In this document: piece by piece, positions 25,156 through 33,755 of the stretch | Layout of the letters: every line of letters starts with the position of its first letter | How positions within the stretch are numbered: position 1 is the first letter of the stretch | NCBI GenBank assembly: GCA_943846675.1 | Contig: OX044357.1 | Coordinates: 62,001-126,000, forward strand | DNA from: UBA987 sp002292105 | GTDB lineage: Bacteria > Bacteroidota > Bacteroidia > NS11-12g > UBA9320 | Direction of reading: 5' to 3' | Length of the DNA stretch: 64,000 bases | Notes under the pieces: model-generated | The model's input: the letters and a program-made list of their open reading frames with translations, nothing else | Databases searched by the model: none | What the model was told of the DNA's origin: nothing | Translations under genes and position numbers: made by a program

Positions 25156-27621
25156 CTGAAAAAAAGAATCAAATACCTCCATAAATTGTTGTGGTGGCTC
25201 CTGTATGCCACCCCAATCGTTTTAACCTCATATTATGTTGGCGGAAAAGTATTGCGTAATGTATTAATCGCTGAACTTAACGAACAGTTGAACGTTCGTG
25301 CAACCGTAAATGCAGTAAATCTAAATGGGCTTAGAACCTTCCCTAATCTCAGCATCGAACTGACCAATGTTCGTATCAACGAATCACAACCACACTACAA
25401 CCAGTACTTGCTGCAAGCACGCCGGGTCTTTGTTAAATTTAACCCGCTTACCTTGTTAAAAGGTAACAACGAGATAGACAAAATAGAACTCTCCGGTGGC
25501 GCACTTCGCCTATTTACGGATAAAACAGGTAACACCAACTTTGATATTTTTAAACCTGACTCGACATCATCTGAAACAAAACTTAATATTGATCTTAAAC
25601 ACGTTGTGATGAAAGGTTTTAGATGTGTTTATGTGGATCAAACACAGGACCAAAGCCTAAATTTCGAGACAGAAGAATTATTATTCTCAGGCAAATTCAA
25701 AGATGACACCTATACACTAAAGACAAGAGGCGATGGACTTTTCGACCACCTCACATTAGGCGGAGTCGACTATGTAATTGGTAAAAAAATTAGAACAGAT
25801 CTCGAACTTGAAATCGATCAGAAAATCAACGCCTACCATATCGAGAAAGGTAAAATTGGTATGGACAACTTAATGCTCGATGTGAATGGCGATATCCTTT
25901 TGGTTGGGTCAGAACCTGATTTAGATCTTACCTTTAATGGAACCCATATTGACGTTCAAGCGGTCATATCCGTTTTACCAAACGACGTGGCTTACAGCTT
26001 ACGTGACCTCAAGAGTTCCGGACAAATTGATGTCTCTGGAAAACTTCTAGGTAGGTTTACTGAAAACTCTTGGCCTGACATTAATGTTTCCTTCGGGTTT
26101 GTAGACGCATCCGTTATATCGAAAACACACGACCTAAATTGTCAAAAGATTAACCTTACAGGAACCTTAAAAAATCCCGTTTCCAAAAAGCTCGACATGC
26201 ACATCGATCTTGAAGAATTAAACATGAAAAAGTCTAGCGTTTCAGGCATGCTTGATATAAAAGATATCGCGACGCCTAACATAGATTTTGCGCTAAAAGG
26301 TTTGGTTGATTTTGAGGATGTAAAAGGCTTAATAGTTGACAACCCACCTGAAGTTTTAACTGGCAAATCGCTTTTTAACGTCGAAGGTGCGCTGCCGTAT
26401 AACGACACACTCAATCAATTAGACTTCAACGCCTCAACGGTTCATGGAGACATTGAACTTAGAGACATTAATTACGATGGCGGTAATGGTTCACTTATCA
26501 AGCAATTGTTTGCAAAATGTCGCATAAAGGGTGACGTCCTTAACCAGGTTGAAATCAAAGGCGAACTTTGGAAAAACGATGTAAATTTTGCAGGGACTAT
26601 TGAGAATTGGCAAACTTATCTTGTAAGCCAAAAACGCTTGCGTATTAATGGGAACCTAAAAAGTAACACCGTTAATCTGGATTTTATTAGAGACTCGACA
26701 TCCAATCCTGACACAACAAGCTTAATAACCTTTAATTATGACATAGACACCGACCTAAATCTTGAGGTTGCCGATTTTGTATGGTCTAACTTCAAGGCAA
26801 AAAACCTTTCCGGTCGATTTGTATGGGACGAACGTGGTATGCTCTTTCGGAACTTAATTTTTGATGCTTGGGGCGGAACCAACCAGTTGGATGGCGAATT
26901 GCTCGAGTTCGAAGAAGCGTTTGCATTAAGCTCAACATCTATTTCAGAAAATGTCGCCATCGAACAATTGCTTAAAGATTTCGACAACTTCGGCCAAACC
27001 GAGTTTACTCCAGAGATCCTTCAAGGACGACTGACCACCACAATTGACTTGAAAATGCTTTTTGATCGTCGCTTCAATGTGATTGAAGATAGTTTTAAAT
27101 CGTTGGCTGATGTGCATATTGAAAATGGGCGGTTAAAAGATTATGCGGCAATGGAATCTTTATCCAGTTTCGTTGACCTAGATGACTTACAAGACATAAA
27201 ATTCAAGGAATTAAATAACACCATCGAGATATACGACAGAACCATTTTTATTCCTTCGATGAACATTCAGAACAATGCCTTGAATGTAGAAATTTCAGGT
27301 ACGCATAACTTTGATAATTACATGAACTATCAACTCAAAATTCGAATTACTGAGTTACTCGCAAATAAATCAGGATGGGTAAAACGTAAAAAAGAACGGC
27401 AGTTGGAAGAAAATAAAGATGGCGGTTTAAGTGCTTTTATCCTTATGGTTGGCACACCTGACAACCTTAAAATCAAATATGATCGTAAAGCGGTAAAAGA
27501 CAAAATCAAAAACGAGGTTAAAAAGGAAAGGCAAAATTTCTTCAAAGAACTTAAACGTGAAATTAGAAGAGAGAAATCTCCAACCGAAGACCGTAAAAAG
27601 GTTGAGTGGGATGATGAATAG
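25156..27621 (+). CDS. AsmA-like protein (large inner-membrane-anchored beta protein)
   Basis: About 821 residues: a basic N-terminus, one membrane segment (LLWWLLYATPIVLTSYYV) and a long beta-rich periplasmic region with AsmA/DUF748 features (NLSIELTNVRINES, LLQARRVFVKFNPLTLL, and an AsmA C-terminal part with FDNFGQTEFTPEILQGRL and FIPSMNIQNNALNVEISGTH), ending in a charged Lys/Glu-rich tail. AsmA-like proteins form lipid-conducting bridges or affect outer-membrane assembly. No ATG fits: the usual form MKKRIKYLHKLLWW would start at CTG 25156, whereas TTG 25186 gives a protein without the basic residues before the membrane segment. I give the CTG start, but it is uncertain. Confidence 0.82.
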   Translation: MKKRIKYLHKLLWWLLYATPIVLTSYYVGGKVLRNVLIAELNEQLNVRATVNAVNLNGLRTFPNLSIELTNVRINESQPHYNQYLLQARRVFVKFNPLTLLKGNNEIDKIELSGGALRLFTDKTGNTNFDIFKPDSTSSETKLNIDLKHVVMKGFRCVYVDQTQDQSLNFETEELLFSGKFKDDTYTLKTRGDGLFDHLTLGGVDYVIGKKIRTDLELEIDQKINAYHIEKGKIGMDNLMLDVNGDILLVGSEPDLDLTFNGTHIDVQAVISVLPNDVAYSLRDLKSSGQIDVSGKLLGRFTENSWPDINVSFGFVDASVISKTHDLNCQKINLTGTLKNPVSKKLDMHIDLEELNMKKSSVSGMLDIKDIATPNIDFALKGLVDFEDVKGLIVDNPPEVLTGKSLFNVEGALPYNDTLNQLDFNASTVHGDIELRDINYDGGNGSLIKQLFAKCRIKGDVLNQVEIKGELWKNDVNFAGTIENWQTYLVSQKRLRINGNLKSNTVNLDFIRDSTSNPDTTSLITFNYDIDTDLNLEVADFVWSNFKAKNLSGRFVWDERGMLFRNLIFDAWGGTNQLDGELLEFEEAFALSSTSISENVAIEQLLKDFDNFGQTEFTPEILQGRLTTTIDLKMLFDRRFNVIEDSFKSLADVHIENGRLKDYAAMESLSSFVDLDDLQDIKFKELNNTIEIYDRTIFIPSMNIQNNALNVEISGTHNFDNYMNYQLKIRITELLANKSGWVKRKKERQLEENKDGGLSAFILMVGTPDNLKIKYDRKAVKDKIKNEVKKERQNFFKELKREIRREKSPTEDRKKVEWDDE

Positions 27622-27632
27622 TTGTTGACTAT

Positions 27633-27645
27633 CGGTCTGTGACCG
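27633..27645. other. Small hairpin after the AsmA-like gene
   Basis: CGGTC-TGT-GACCG lies 11 bp past the stop codon without a following T-run, so it is at best a weak terminator. The rest of 27622-27834 shows no gene or clear signal. Confidence 0.25.
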
Positions 27646-27834
27646 AATTGTTGAATGTAAAATTGACTTTCTATTTTGAATTACCCAATTAAAAGTAGCT
27701 TATGATTTGCGCTAATCACGCAATAAAAATCCTATTCAGACAGTCTATGAGTCAGACACTGACCTACAACGCAAGAAACAAGCATTTGGTTGAAAAAATT
27801 TGTGTATGATCTCAATTCTGTCCAACTTACACCC

Positions 27835-28236
27835 ATGTCTAACAAAGATCAACCAAGGGGTTTTGACAAGGCCAAACGCAAAGCGGAACATTTACTAAAA
27901 AATGGGACAAAACTTAAGGATGAATTAGAAAAAGGCGTTAAAAAGGCTAAAGATGAAAGCAACGCACTAAGTGTTTTTCTTGATGACCTGCAAAAGTTGT
28001 TTCGGATGCTTAAGGCGCACATAGCCGGTCGGTACAAAGATTTTTCCGTTTCAACGCTCGTCTATGTTGTTGCCGGTATCGTTTATTTTGTCAACCCTTT
28101 TGACGTCCTACCAGATTTTATTGTTGGGTTAGGGTTTATTGATGACGCCACTGTAATTGCTTTTGTAATAAAAAAGATTCAATCTGAACTAACTAGTTTT
28201 ACCCTTTGGGAGGCGAATAACATCATCGAAGAATAA
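27835..28236 (+). CDS. YkvA family (DUF1232) membrane protein
   Basis: A 133-residue protein. The N-terminal half is a charged, Lys-rich helix (FDKAKRKAEHLLKNGTKLKDELEKGVKKAKDE), the C-terminal half carries the DUF1232 core YVVAGIVYFVNPFDVLPDFIVGLGFIDDATVIAFVIKKI, including the signature NPFDxLPDxxxGxGxxDD. The function of the family is unknown; it is a small inner-membrane protein. The frame is open to a TTG at 27790, but ATG 27835 is the first ATG and gives the usual family N-terminus. It is convergent with the superoxide dismutase gene, with the terminator of that gene between them. Confidence 0.85.
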   Translation: MSNKDQPRGFDKAKRKAEHLLKNGTKLKDELEKGVKKAKDESNALSVFLDDLQKLFRMLKAHIAGRYKDFSVSTLVYVVAGIVYFVNPFDVLPDFIVGLGFIDDATVIAFVIKKIQSELTSFTLWEANNIIEE

Positions 28237-28245
28237 GTTTTAAAG

Positions 28246-28280
28246 CATAAAAAAGCCCCGAGTTTATTCACTCAGGGCTT
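28246..28280 (-). terminator. Terminator of the superoxide dismutase gene
   Basis: AAGCCCCGAGT (28253-28263) pairs with ACTCAGGGCTT (28270-28280) with one mismatch; on the minus strand a T-run follows. It is 20 bp after the sod stop codon. Confidence 0.88.
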
Positions 28281-28299
28281 AAAGTGTTTTTCGCTATTC

Positions 28300-28899
28300 C
28301 TATTTAGCTGCTGCGTAACGCTTAGCCACTTCCTCCCAGTTTACCACATTCCAAAATGCAGCGATATAATCAGGACGTCTGTTTTGGTAATTCAAGTAGT
28401 ATGCGTGTTCCCACACATCGATACCTAAGATTGGTGTTCCAGCACATCCAGCGCCCATTACTGGGTTGTCTTGATTTGGTGTACTGCAAACACAAAGTTT
28501 TCCTTCGCACACGCACAACCAAGCCCATCCAGAACCGAATTGTGTTGCCGCTGCGTTAGCAAAAGCTGTTTTGAAAGCATCCATTCCACCAAGATCACTT
28601 TCAATAGCTGCTGCAAGGTCACCTGAAGGTGCGCCTCCACCATTCGGTGACATAACGCTCCAAAATAAACTGTGGTTATAGTGCCCTCCGCCGTTGTTGC
28701 GAACTGCTCCGTTATCGTTATGATGCTTCAATAAATCTTCTAGAGATTTACCTTCCATCTCTGTTCCTTCAACCGCTGCGTTTAACTTGGCAACATAGCC
28801 AGCGTGGTGCTTGCCATGATGTATTTCCATAGTGCGTGTGTCGATGTTTGGTTCTAACGCGTCTGTTGCATACGGTAGTGCAGGTAATTCAAATGCCAT
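28300..28899 (-). CDS. Superoxide dismutase (Fe/Mn family)
   Basis: A 199-residue cytoplasmic superoxide dismutase that turns superoxide into oxygen and peroxide. The four metal ligands are visible: His27 (in [13 protein letters not shown]), the His of [14 protein letters not shown] (about 80), Asp of [17 protein letters not shown] (about 163) and its His (about 167). GSGWAWL and NQDNPVM flank the active site. Residues that separate Fe from Mn use are not decisive by eye; the enzyme might be cambialistic. The frame runs up to 28926, but [10 protein letters not shown] at 28899 is the typical start. It is divergent from the nitroreductase, sharing a roughly 100-bp regulatory region; a TAATTTTG box lies shortly upstream. 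Confidence 0.95.
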   Translation of the reverse strand: MAFELPALPYATDALEPNIDTRTMEIHHGKHHAGYVAKLNAAVEGTEMEGKSLEDLLKHHNDNGAVRNNGGGHYNHSLFWSVMSPNGGGAPSGDLAAAIESDLGGMDAFKTAFANAAATQFGSGWAWLCVCEGKLCVCSTPNQDNPVMGAGCAGTPILGIDVWEHAYYLNYQNRRPDYIAAFWNVVNWEEVAKRYAAAK

Positions 28900-28943
28900 A
28901 ATGTTTTGTTTTTTACTGTTTGACAAAATTATTTAAATCGTTC

Positions 28944-28986
28944 AGTATTGATACGCAATTAGTCGTAAAATTGTTTGGTCAATACT
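28944..28986. promoter_or_regulatory. Separated inverted repeat between sod and the nitroreductase gene
   Basis: AGTATTGA (28944-28951) and TCAATACT (28979-28986) are perfect inverted copies 27 bp apart in the region shared by two divergent genes with oxidative or redox functions. A joint operator is possible, but the arms are short. Confidence 0.3.
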
Positions 28987-28997
28987 AAAATAAACAC

Positions 28998-29576
28998 ATG
29001 AACATAAATCAGTTGATACGAAGCAGGCGATCTATTTACCCAGGTCAGTACTCTGGTGAACCCATAGATGATGGAATAATTCATGACATCATGGAGAATG
29101 CGAATTGGGCGCCAAACCACTACCACACTGAGCCTTGGCGCTTCATCATTTATAAAGAGAAGGGTCTTGTAAGGCTCATGTCGACATTGGCTGAATTATA
29201 CAAAACACATGCAGGAGAAAATTTTCAGCAAGCCAAATATGATCGCTATTTCGCAAGAGCAAATCAGGTTTCTCATGCCATTGTTGTAGCAGTTGAATAC
29301 GGCGAAAAGCCGAATTTACCTGAAATTGAAGAAGTAGAAGCAGTGGCTTGTGCTGTCCAAAACATGCTTCTAACAGCCTCAAGCTATCCAGAAATTGGTG
29401 GTTATTGGAGCTCGGGTATGTTGGTTTACTTGCCAGAATTTGCCGAATTTCTTGGCTTAAAGGAAAATCAAGCCTGCCTTGGTACGGTGTATTTAGGCAC
29501 ATTGAAGAAGGATGCGATTCAACCGAAATCCACTCGAAAACCGATTGGTGATAAAATTAAATGGGTAGTTCAGTAA
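28998..29576 (+). CDS. Nitroreductase family FMN oxidoreductase
   Basis: A 192-residue nitroreductase-fold protein (FMN-dependent NAD(P)H oxidoreductase). FMN-site features are RRSIYPGQYSG near the N-terminus (the RRS phosphate-binding stretch), NANWAPNHYHTEPWRFIIYK (about 33-52) and the C-terminal GIGGYW-like YPEIGGYWSSG, LGTVYLGTLKK. The substrate is unknown; relatives reduce quinones, nitro compounds or flavins. It is one base ahead of dtd, so the two are cotranscribed; the divergent neighbour is superoxide dismutase. Confidence 0.88.
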   Translation: MNINQLIRSRRSIYPGQYSGEPIDDGIIHDIMENANWAPNHYHTEPWRFIIYKEKGLVRLMSTLAELYKTHAGENFQQAKYDRYFARANQVSHAIVVAVEYGEKPNLPEIEEVEAVACAVQNMLLTASSYPEIGGYWSSGMLVYLPEFAEFLGLKENQACLGTVYLGTLKKDAIQPKSTRKPIGDKIKWVVQ

Positions 29577-29577
29577 A

Positions 29578-30030
29578 ATGAGGGCAGTTATACAACGTGT
29601 TCAAAATGTATCTGTAGAGGTAAACCAGCACATTCATGGAGCCATTAAATACGGATTGCTTGTGTTGTTGGGTGTAGAAGAAGCCGATGCTAAGGACGAT
29701 GTTTCTTGGCTCATACGCAAGATCTGCCGCATGCGCATTTTAAACGATGAAAACGGTGTTATGAACGAATCGATTCTAGATCAAAACGCCGACGTCTTGG
29801 TGATCAGTCAGTTTACGCTTCACGCATCAACTAAAAAAGGTAACCGCCCATCCTATATTCGGGCGGCAAGGCCACAAACCGCCGAAATACTGTATAAAAA
29901 CTTCATCGAAGCACTAGAATCTGAAACCCAGCGTCCGGTACAATCTGGTGTTTTTGGTGCCAATATGCAAGTCAAATTCACCAACGATGGTCCTGTAACC
30001 ATTCTTCTCGATAGCAAAAATCCAGAATAA
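29578..30030 (+). CDS. dtd: D-aminoacyl-tRNA deacylase
   Basis: A 150-residue homodimeric proofreading enzyme that removes D-amino acids (and glycine from tRNA-Ala) after wrong charging. The family signatures are MRAVIQRVQNVSVEV at the start, the catalytic SQFTLHASTKKGNRPSY (about 78-94) and the cross-subunit Gly-Pro motif NDGPVTILLDS near the C-terminus, which sets L-amino-acid rejection. Length is standard. It starts a single base after the nitroreductase stop. Confidence 0.97.
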   Translation: MRAVIQRVQNVSVEVNQHIHGAIKYGLLVLLGVEEADAKDDVSWLIRKICRMRILNDENGVMNESILDQNADVLVISQFTLHASTKKGNRPSYIRAARPQTAEILYKNFIEALESETQRPVQSGVFGANMQVKFTNDGPVTILLDSKNPE

Positions 30031-30106
30031 TTTATTGGTGCTCAATTCGTTACTATGTAATAACCGTTTACGTTGTATTTTGCGGAACATATTTATCCAT
30101 TGCCCA

Positions 30107-33100
30107 ATGAACCTACTCAGAAACCACATCGTTTCACTATTCATTTTAAGTGTAACATTTTTTCTTACAGCTTTAACTTCCCACGCTCAGGATTCGCCCA
30201 AAAAGTATCCGAGTTTGCTATGGGAGATATCAGGCAATGACGCTGAAAAACCAAGCTACTTGTATGGCACCATGCACGTAAGCAGTAAGTTGGCATTTCA
30301 TCTTGGTGACACCTTCTTTATGGCACTTGAAAGCTGTGATTACGTAGCCCTGGAAAGTGATGCAACAACATGGCTTTCATATATGTTCGGAACAGAATAC
30401 ATGGGGGAAACGGGTGGTTTATATCGCACCGCCGAATACCATCGTGACTTCTATCGAGACGCCTTTAAGTTTGAAGAGGTCGATAAAAAAGTATTTGGAA
30501 GCAGTTTGAATTTCAGCAATCGAATCATGAACGGTATGTTGTACCGAAAATCTTCCTATGCCGCTGATTTTGAAGAAGAAACGTATTTAGATATGTACAT
30601 CCACCAAGCTGGCGAAAAGCTGAATAAAAAAATTATTGGCTTGGAGGATTTCATGGAATCGCAACGCTTGACACAGCGTGCAGATATTCCAGATGACGAC
30701 GAAAAAGACAAACCAAAGAACCTAGACTACCGTAAACTGATTAACTCTGGTAAAAGCCCTCGTGAGATGCTGGAAGACGCCTATCGAAGCGCCGATCTTG
30801 ACATGGTTGACTCGCTTCAACGCATCATAAGCCCAAGTAAGAATCACCAAAAGTACATGTTGCACATCCGGAACCAGAATATGGCTGACAAAATGGATTC
30901 GATTATTAAGGCTGGTAAAACCTTGTTCTCAGGCATTGGTGCAGCCCACTTAGCAGGCGAAAAGGGCGTGATTGAAATGTTACGGGAAATGGGCTACAAG
31001 GTACGACCGGTTACACGCAACATTGGTCCTTATAGCAAAGACTATCGAGACAAGCTCGAAAAAACATACGTTAAACAAACACTGAAAACCTATACCACTT
31101 CAGACAACTGGGTTGAGGTGAAACTGCCAGGCAAACTGTTTGAGATGCCATCAAATCAATATTACAAAATGTACTTCTACCCTGATATGTCGAATGGCAC
31201 AAATTACTCTTTGATTCGCTTAAGGTATCATGGCGTCATGAGAAATCAGACCAAAGAGTACATGATAAAAAGAATAGACAGCTTGTTATACGAAAACATA
31301 CCTGGTAAGATTCTAGAGCAAAAAGAAATTGAACGAAATGGATATCCGGGGTTTGATATTATCAATCGTACGAAGAAAAGTGACTATCAACGCTACTTGA
31401 TTTTTGCCACGCCAGTAGAAATGATTGTTTTCAAAGTAGGCGGGACGCTTGATTACGTTAAAGACAACAATAACTTAGAAGAAATATTTAGCTCATTTAA
31501 AATAAACGGAACTGATCATCAATGGAAAACGCATACCTCTCCCTATGGATTTTCTATTGATCTTCCAGGAACACCCATTACAGACGAGAAAAATACAGAT
31601 ATGAAGCACTTGTTCGGCAACGCCGTTGAGTTGTTTGCAGTAAAAGGCGAAGATTTTTATAGTGTTAAACGGGCATCTTATCACGACCAAAGCTACATTG
31701 AAGAGGACACGTTTGAATTGTCTTATATCGCTACGCAATTTCAAGACGAACTAAAACACAAGGAAATAAAGCGTTCGTTTATACAGCACAAGGGTCTTCA
31801 GGCCATGAAAACGACCTGTAAAGATTCTCTTCGTTTTGTACATGCATTATACATGATGGATGGCCCGCGTTATTATCAAATACTGGCCAAAACCGGTGAC
31901 TCGCTTTGGCCGGATAAGTTCTTTAATTCATTCAATATTACAGATGCTCAACCCATACGATCATATACGACGTTTGAAGATACAACCTATTATTACTCTG
32001 TCAAATCGAATACAAAAAGATCAGGGTATAGCGCATTTGACCTGAGAGAAATTACAAGTCGTATTCGCAATAAGGAAAACGACAGAAACTATGATGGCAA
32101 CTCTGATTACATCTATTATGGCGATATGATGAGTGACGAGGAAGTGTATCTCTATTTCCGTCAATTCTCTAGGTATTATTATCGCCCATCATACGATTCA
32201 CTTTGGCGTGGGGAAAAGCACTTTTTCACAAGAAAGGGCTTGGTGTTGAATGAAGAAAAAATGAGCAAAGACTCCAACACCTATTCATTTGTGTTAACAG
32301 ACACCAATAGCATCCGTAACATTCATGTTCAATACCGCGTAAATGGCGGCGTACTTTATGGTATGCGATACGTATCAGAAGTTGGTAAAACCAGTACGTT
32401 TGGCACTACATTTTTTGAAACTTTTAAACCACAAGAAGACACCGTGGTAGGGTTGCCATTCAACCAAAACAAGGGAGACATTTTCTTGGAAGACCTTTAT
32501 GGAGAAGACAGTTTAGCAAAAGATTACGCACTGCAATCCATGCAAATGATAACGTTCGATAAAAAACACACCAAACGCGTTATTGACATCATTGATGGCT
32601 TTAAACACAAAGACTTTGGGGTGAAAGAAAGGGTACACCTCATCGAACAATTGGGTTACTTAAAACATCGGGCCATTATGCCTTACCTCGAAAGTGTGTA
32701 TAATAGGAGCGTTGACACCGCACAAATACAGGTAGCCGTTCTTCAAGCCTTGGTTAATCAACGATCCAAGTCGGCAACCAAGCTTTTTGCCAAACTTCTC
32801 GAGTCTGAAACTCCTTTGGTTAGCCAAAGCTCAGTTGAATACTTGACCTCAAGTATGTCGGATAGTTTGATCGTATACCGCGATTTGTTTCCGTTCTTGT
32901 TAAAATTTACGGGTTACCCAGAATACAAAACTGGTATTTATGTGCTGATGGCGGATATGCTTGACAGTAACGTATTGAAACCTAAAGACTATAAAGGCTT
33001 TAGAAAAGACCTTGTCCGAGAAGCTAAAGATGGACTTAAACGGGTGATGGCTGAATCGCATTCAGAAAGCGGATACGACTCTTATTCCCGTTATTCCTAT

Positions 33101-33730
33101 AGTAGTTCTTCGCATTCAGAAGGGATGGAGGCGTACAACAAACTTCTGATTCCGTTCAAGAATTCAAAAGACGTGAAGGAATATTTTGAGCGAACGAAGC
33201 GGTTAAATTCTAAACCAGATTTGTTAAATACCAGTTTGCAAATGCTTGAAGCTGGGATCAATGTGGAAGACACCATTTGGGGTCATTTCGCAAATCAAGA
33301 TAAATACCTAATCAAGTTGTATGTCGGTCTTAAAGAGATCGAAAAAGAACACCTTATTCCTGATTCGTGTCTGTCGCAGAAAAAGGTTGCTAGAGGTTTA
33401 CTGTACCGGTATGTAACTATTGAAGATGAAGACAGCGTTCAATTTATTAAACGTGTACAAGCAAGAACTAAAGATACAGAAGGATATATCTACATTTTTA
33501 AGAAAAAAGACAAATACAATGAAGCCGAATGGAACTACGATTATGTAGGTGTTTTGCCACAGGACTCAACCATAATTCCAACGATAACAGATGTTCGAGA
33601 CACAGGTAATGACTACCTAGACGATGAAGACCTGGATGAAAAAATGGAAGATGCCGTTGAAGACTTATTATACACGGAACGAAACCGTGTTAAAAAGAAA
33701 AATCAACGCTACAATTACTACGGTTATTAG
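30107..33730 (+). CDS. Exported TraB/GumN-domain protein with long C-terminal extension
   Basis: A 1207-residue exported protein. A signal peptide (LLRNHIVSLFILSVTFFLTALTSHA) is followed by a TraB/GumN domain (about 25-305: LLWEISGN, SYLYGTMHVSS, YVALESDA, FSGIGAAHLAGEKGVIEMLREMGY), the fold shared by EreA-type and Tiki-type metallohydrolases. Then come two related beta modules of about 150 residues each (VEVKLPGKLFEMP and FSIDLPGTPITDE begin them), a further beta region, and from about 810 a helical part that looks like HEAT repeats (LKHRAIMPYLESVYNRS, AVLQALVNQRSKSATKLFAKLLES). The frame opens at TTG 30035; ATG 30107 gives the proper signal peptide. Function unknown. Confidence 0.8.
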   Translation: MNLLRNHIVSLFILSVTFFLTALTSHAQDSPKKYPSLLWEISGNDAEKPSYLYGTMHVSSKLAFHLGDTFFMALESCDYVALESDATTWLSYMFGTEYMGETGGLYRTAEYHRDFYRDAFKFEEVDKKVFGSSLNFSNRIMNGMLYRKSSYAADFEEETYLDMYIHQAGEKLNKKIIGLEDFMESQRLTQRADIPDDDEKDKPKNLDYRKLINSGKSPREMLEDAYRSADLDMVDSLQRIISPSKNHQKYMLHIRNQNMADKMDSIIKAGKTLFSGIGAAHLAGEKGVIEMLREMGYKVRPVTRNIGPYSKDYRDKLEKTYVKQTLKTYTTSDNWVEVKLPGKLFEMPSNQYYKMYFYPDMSNGTNYSLIRLRYHGVMRNQTKEYMIKRIDSLLYENIPGKILEQKEIERNGYPGFDIINRTKKSDYQRYLIFATPVEMIVFKVGGTLDYVKDNNNLEEIFSSFKINGTDHQWKTHTSPYGFSIDLPGTPITDEKNTDMKHLFGNAVELFAVKGEDFYSVKRASYHDQSYIEEDTFELSYIATQFQDELKHKEIKRSFIQHKGLQAMKTTCKDSLRFVHALYMMDGPRYYQILAKTGDSLWPDKFFNSFNITDAQPIRSYTTFEDTTYYYSVKSNTKRSGYSAFDLREITSRIRNKENDRNYDGNSDYIYYGDMMSDEEVYLYFRQFSRYYYRPSYDSLWRGEKHFFTRKGLVLNEEKMSKDSNTYSFVLTDTNSIRNIHVQYRVNGGVLYGMRYVSEVGKTSTFGTTFFETFKPQEDTVVGLPFNQNKGDIFLEDLYGEDSLAKDYALQSMQMITFDKKHTKRVIDIIDGFKHKDFGVKERVHLIEQLGYLKHRAIMPYLESVYNRSVDTAQIQVAVLQALVNQRSKSATKLFAKLLESETPLVSQSSVEYLTSSMSDSLIVYRDLFPFLLKFTGYPEYKTGIYVLMADMLDSNVLKPKDYKGFRKDLVREAKDGLKRVMAESHSESGYDSYSRYSYSSSSHSEGMEAYNKLLIPFKNSKDVKEYFERTKRLNSKPDLLNTSLQMLEAGINVEDTIWGHFANQDKYLIKLYVGLKEIEKEHLIPDSCLSQKKVARGLLYRYVTIEDEDSVQFIKRVQARTKDTEGYIYIFKKKDKYNEAEWNYDYVGVLPQDSTIIPTITDVRDTGNDYLDDEDLDEKMEDAVEDLLYTERNRVKKKNQRYNYYGY

Positions 33731-33755
33731 CACGTACCCAGCCGGTTAAGCCTGT

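Noticed and set aside
30035..30106. N-terminal extension of the TraB-like protein from TTG 30035
   Set aside because: It would put 24 polar residues before a perfect signal peptide that begins at ATG 30107.
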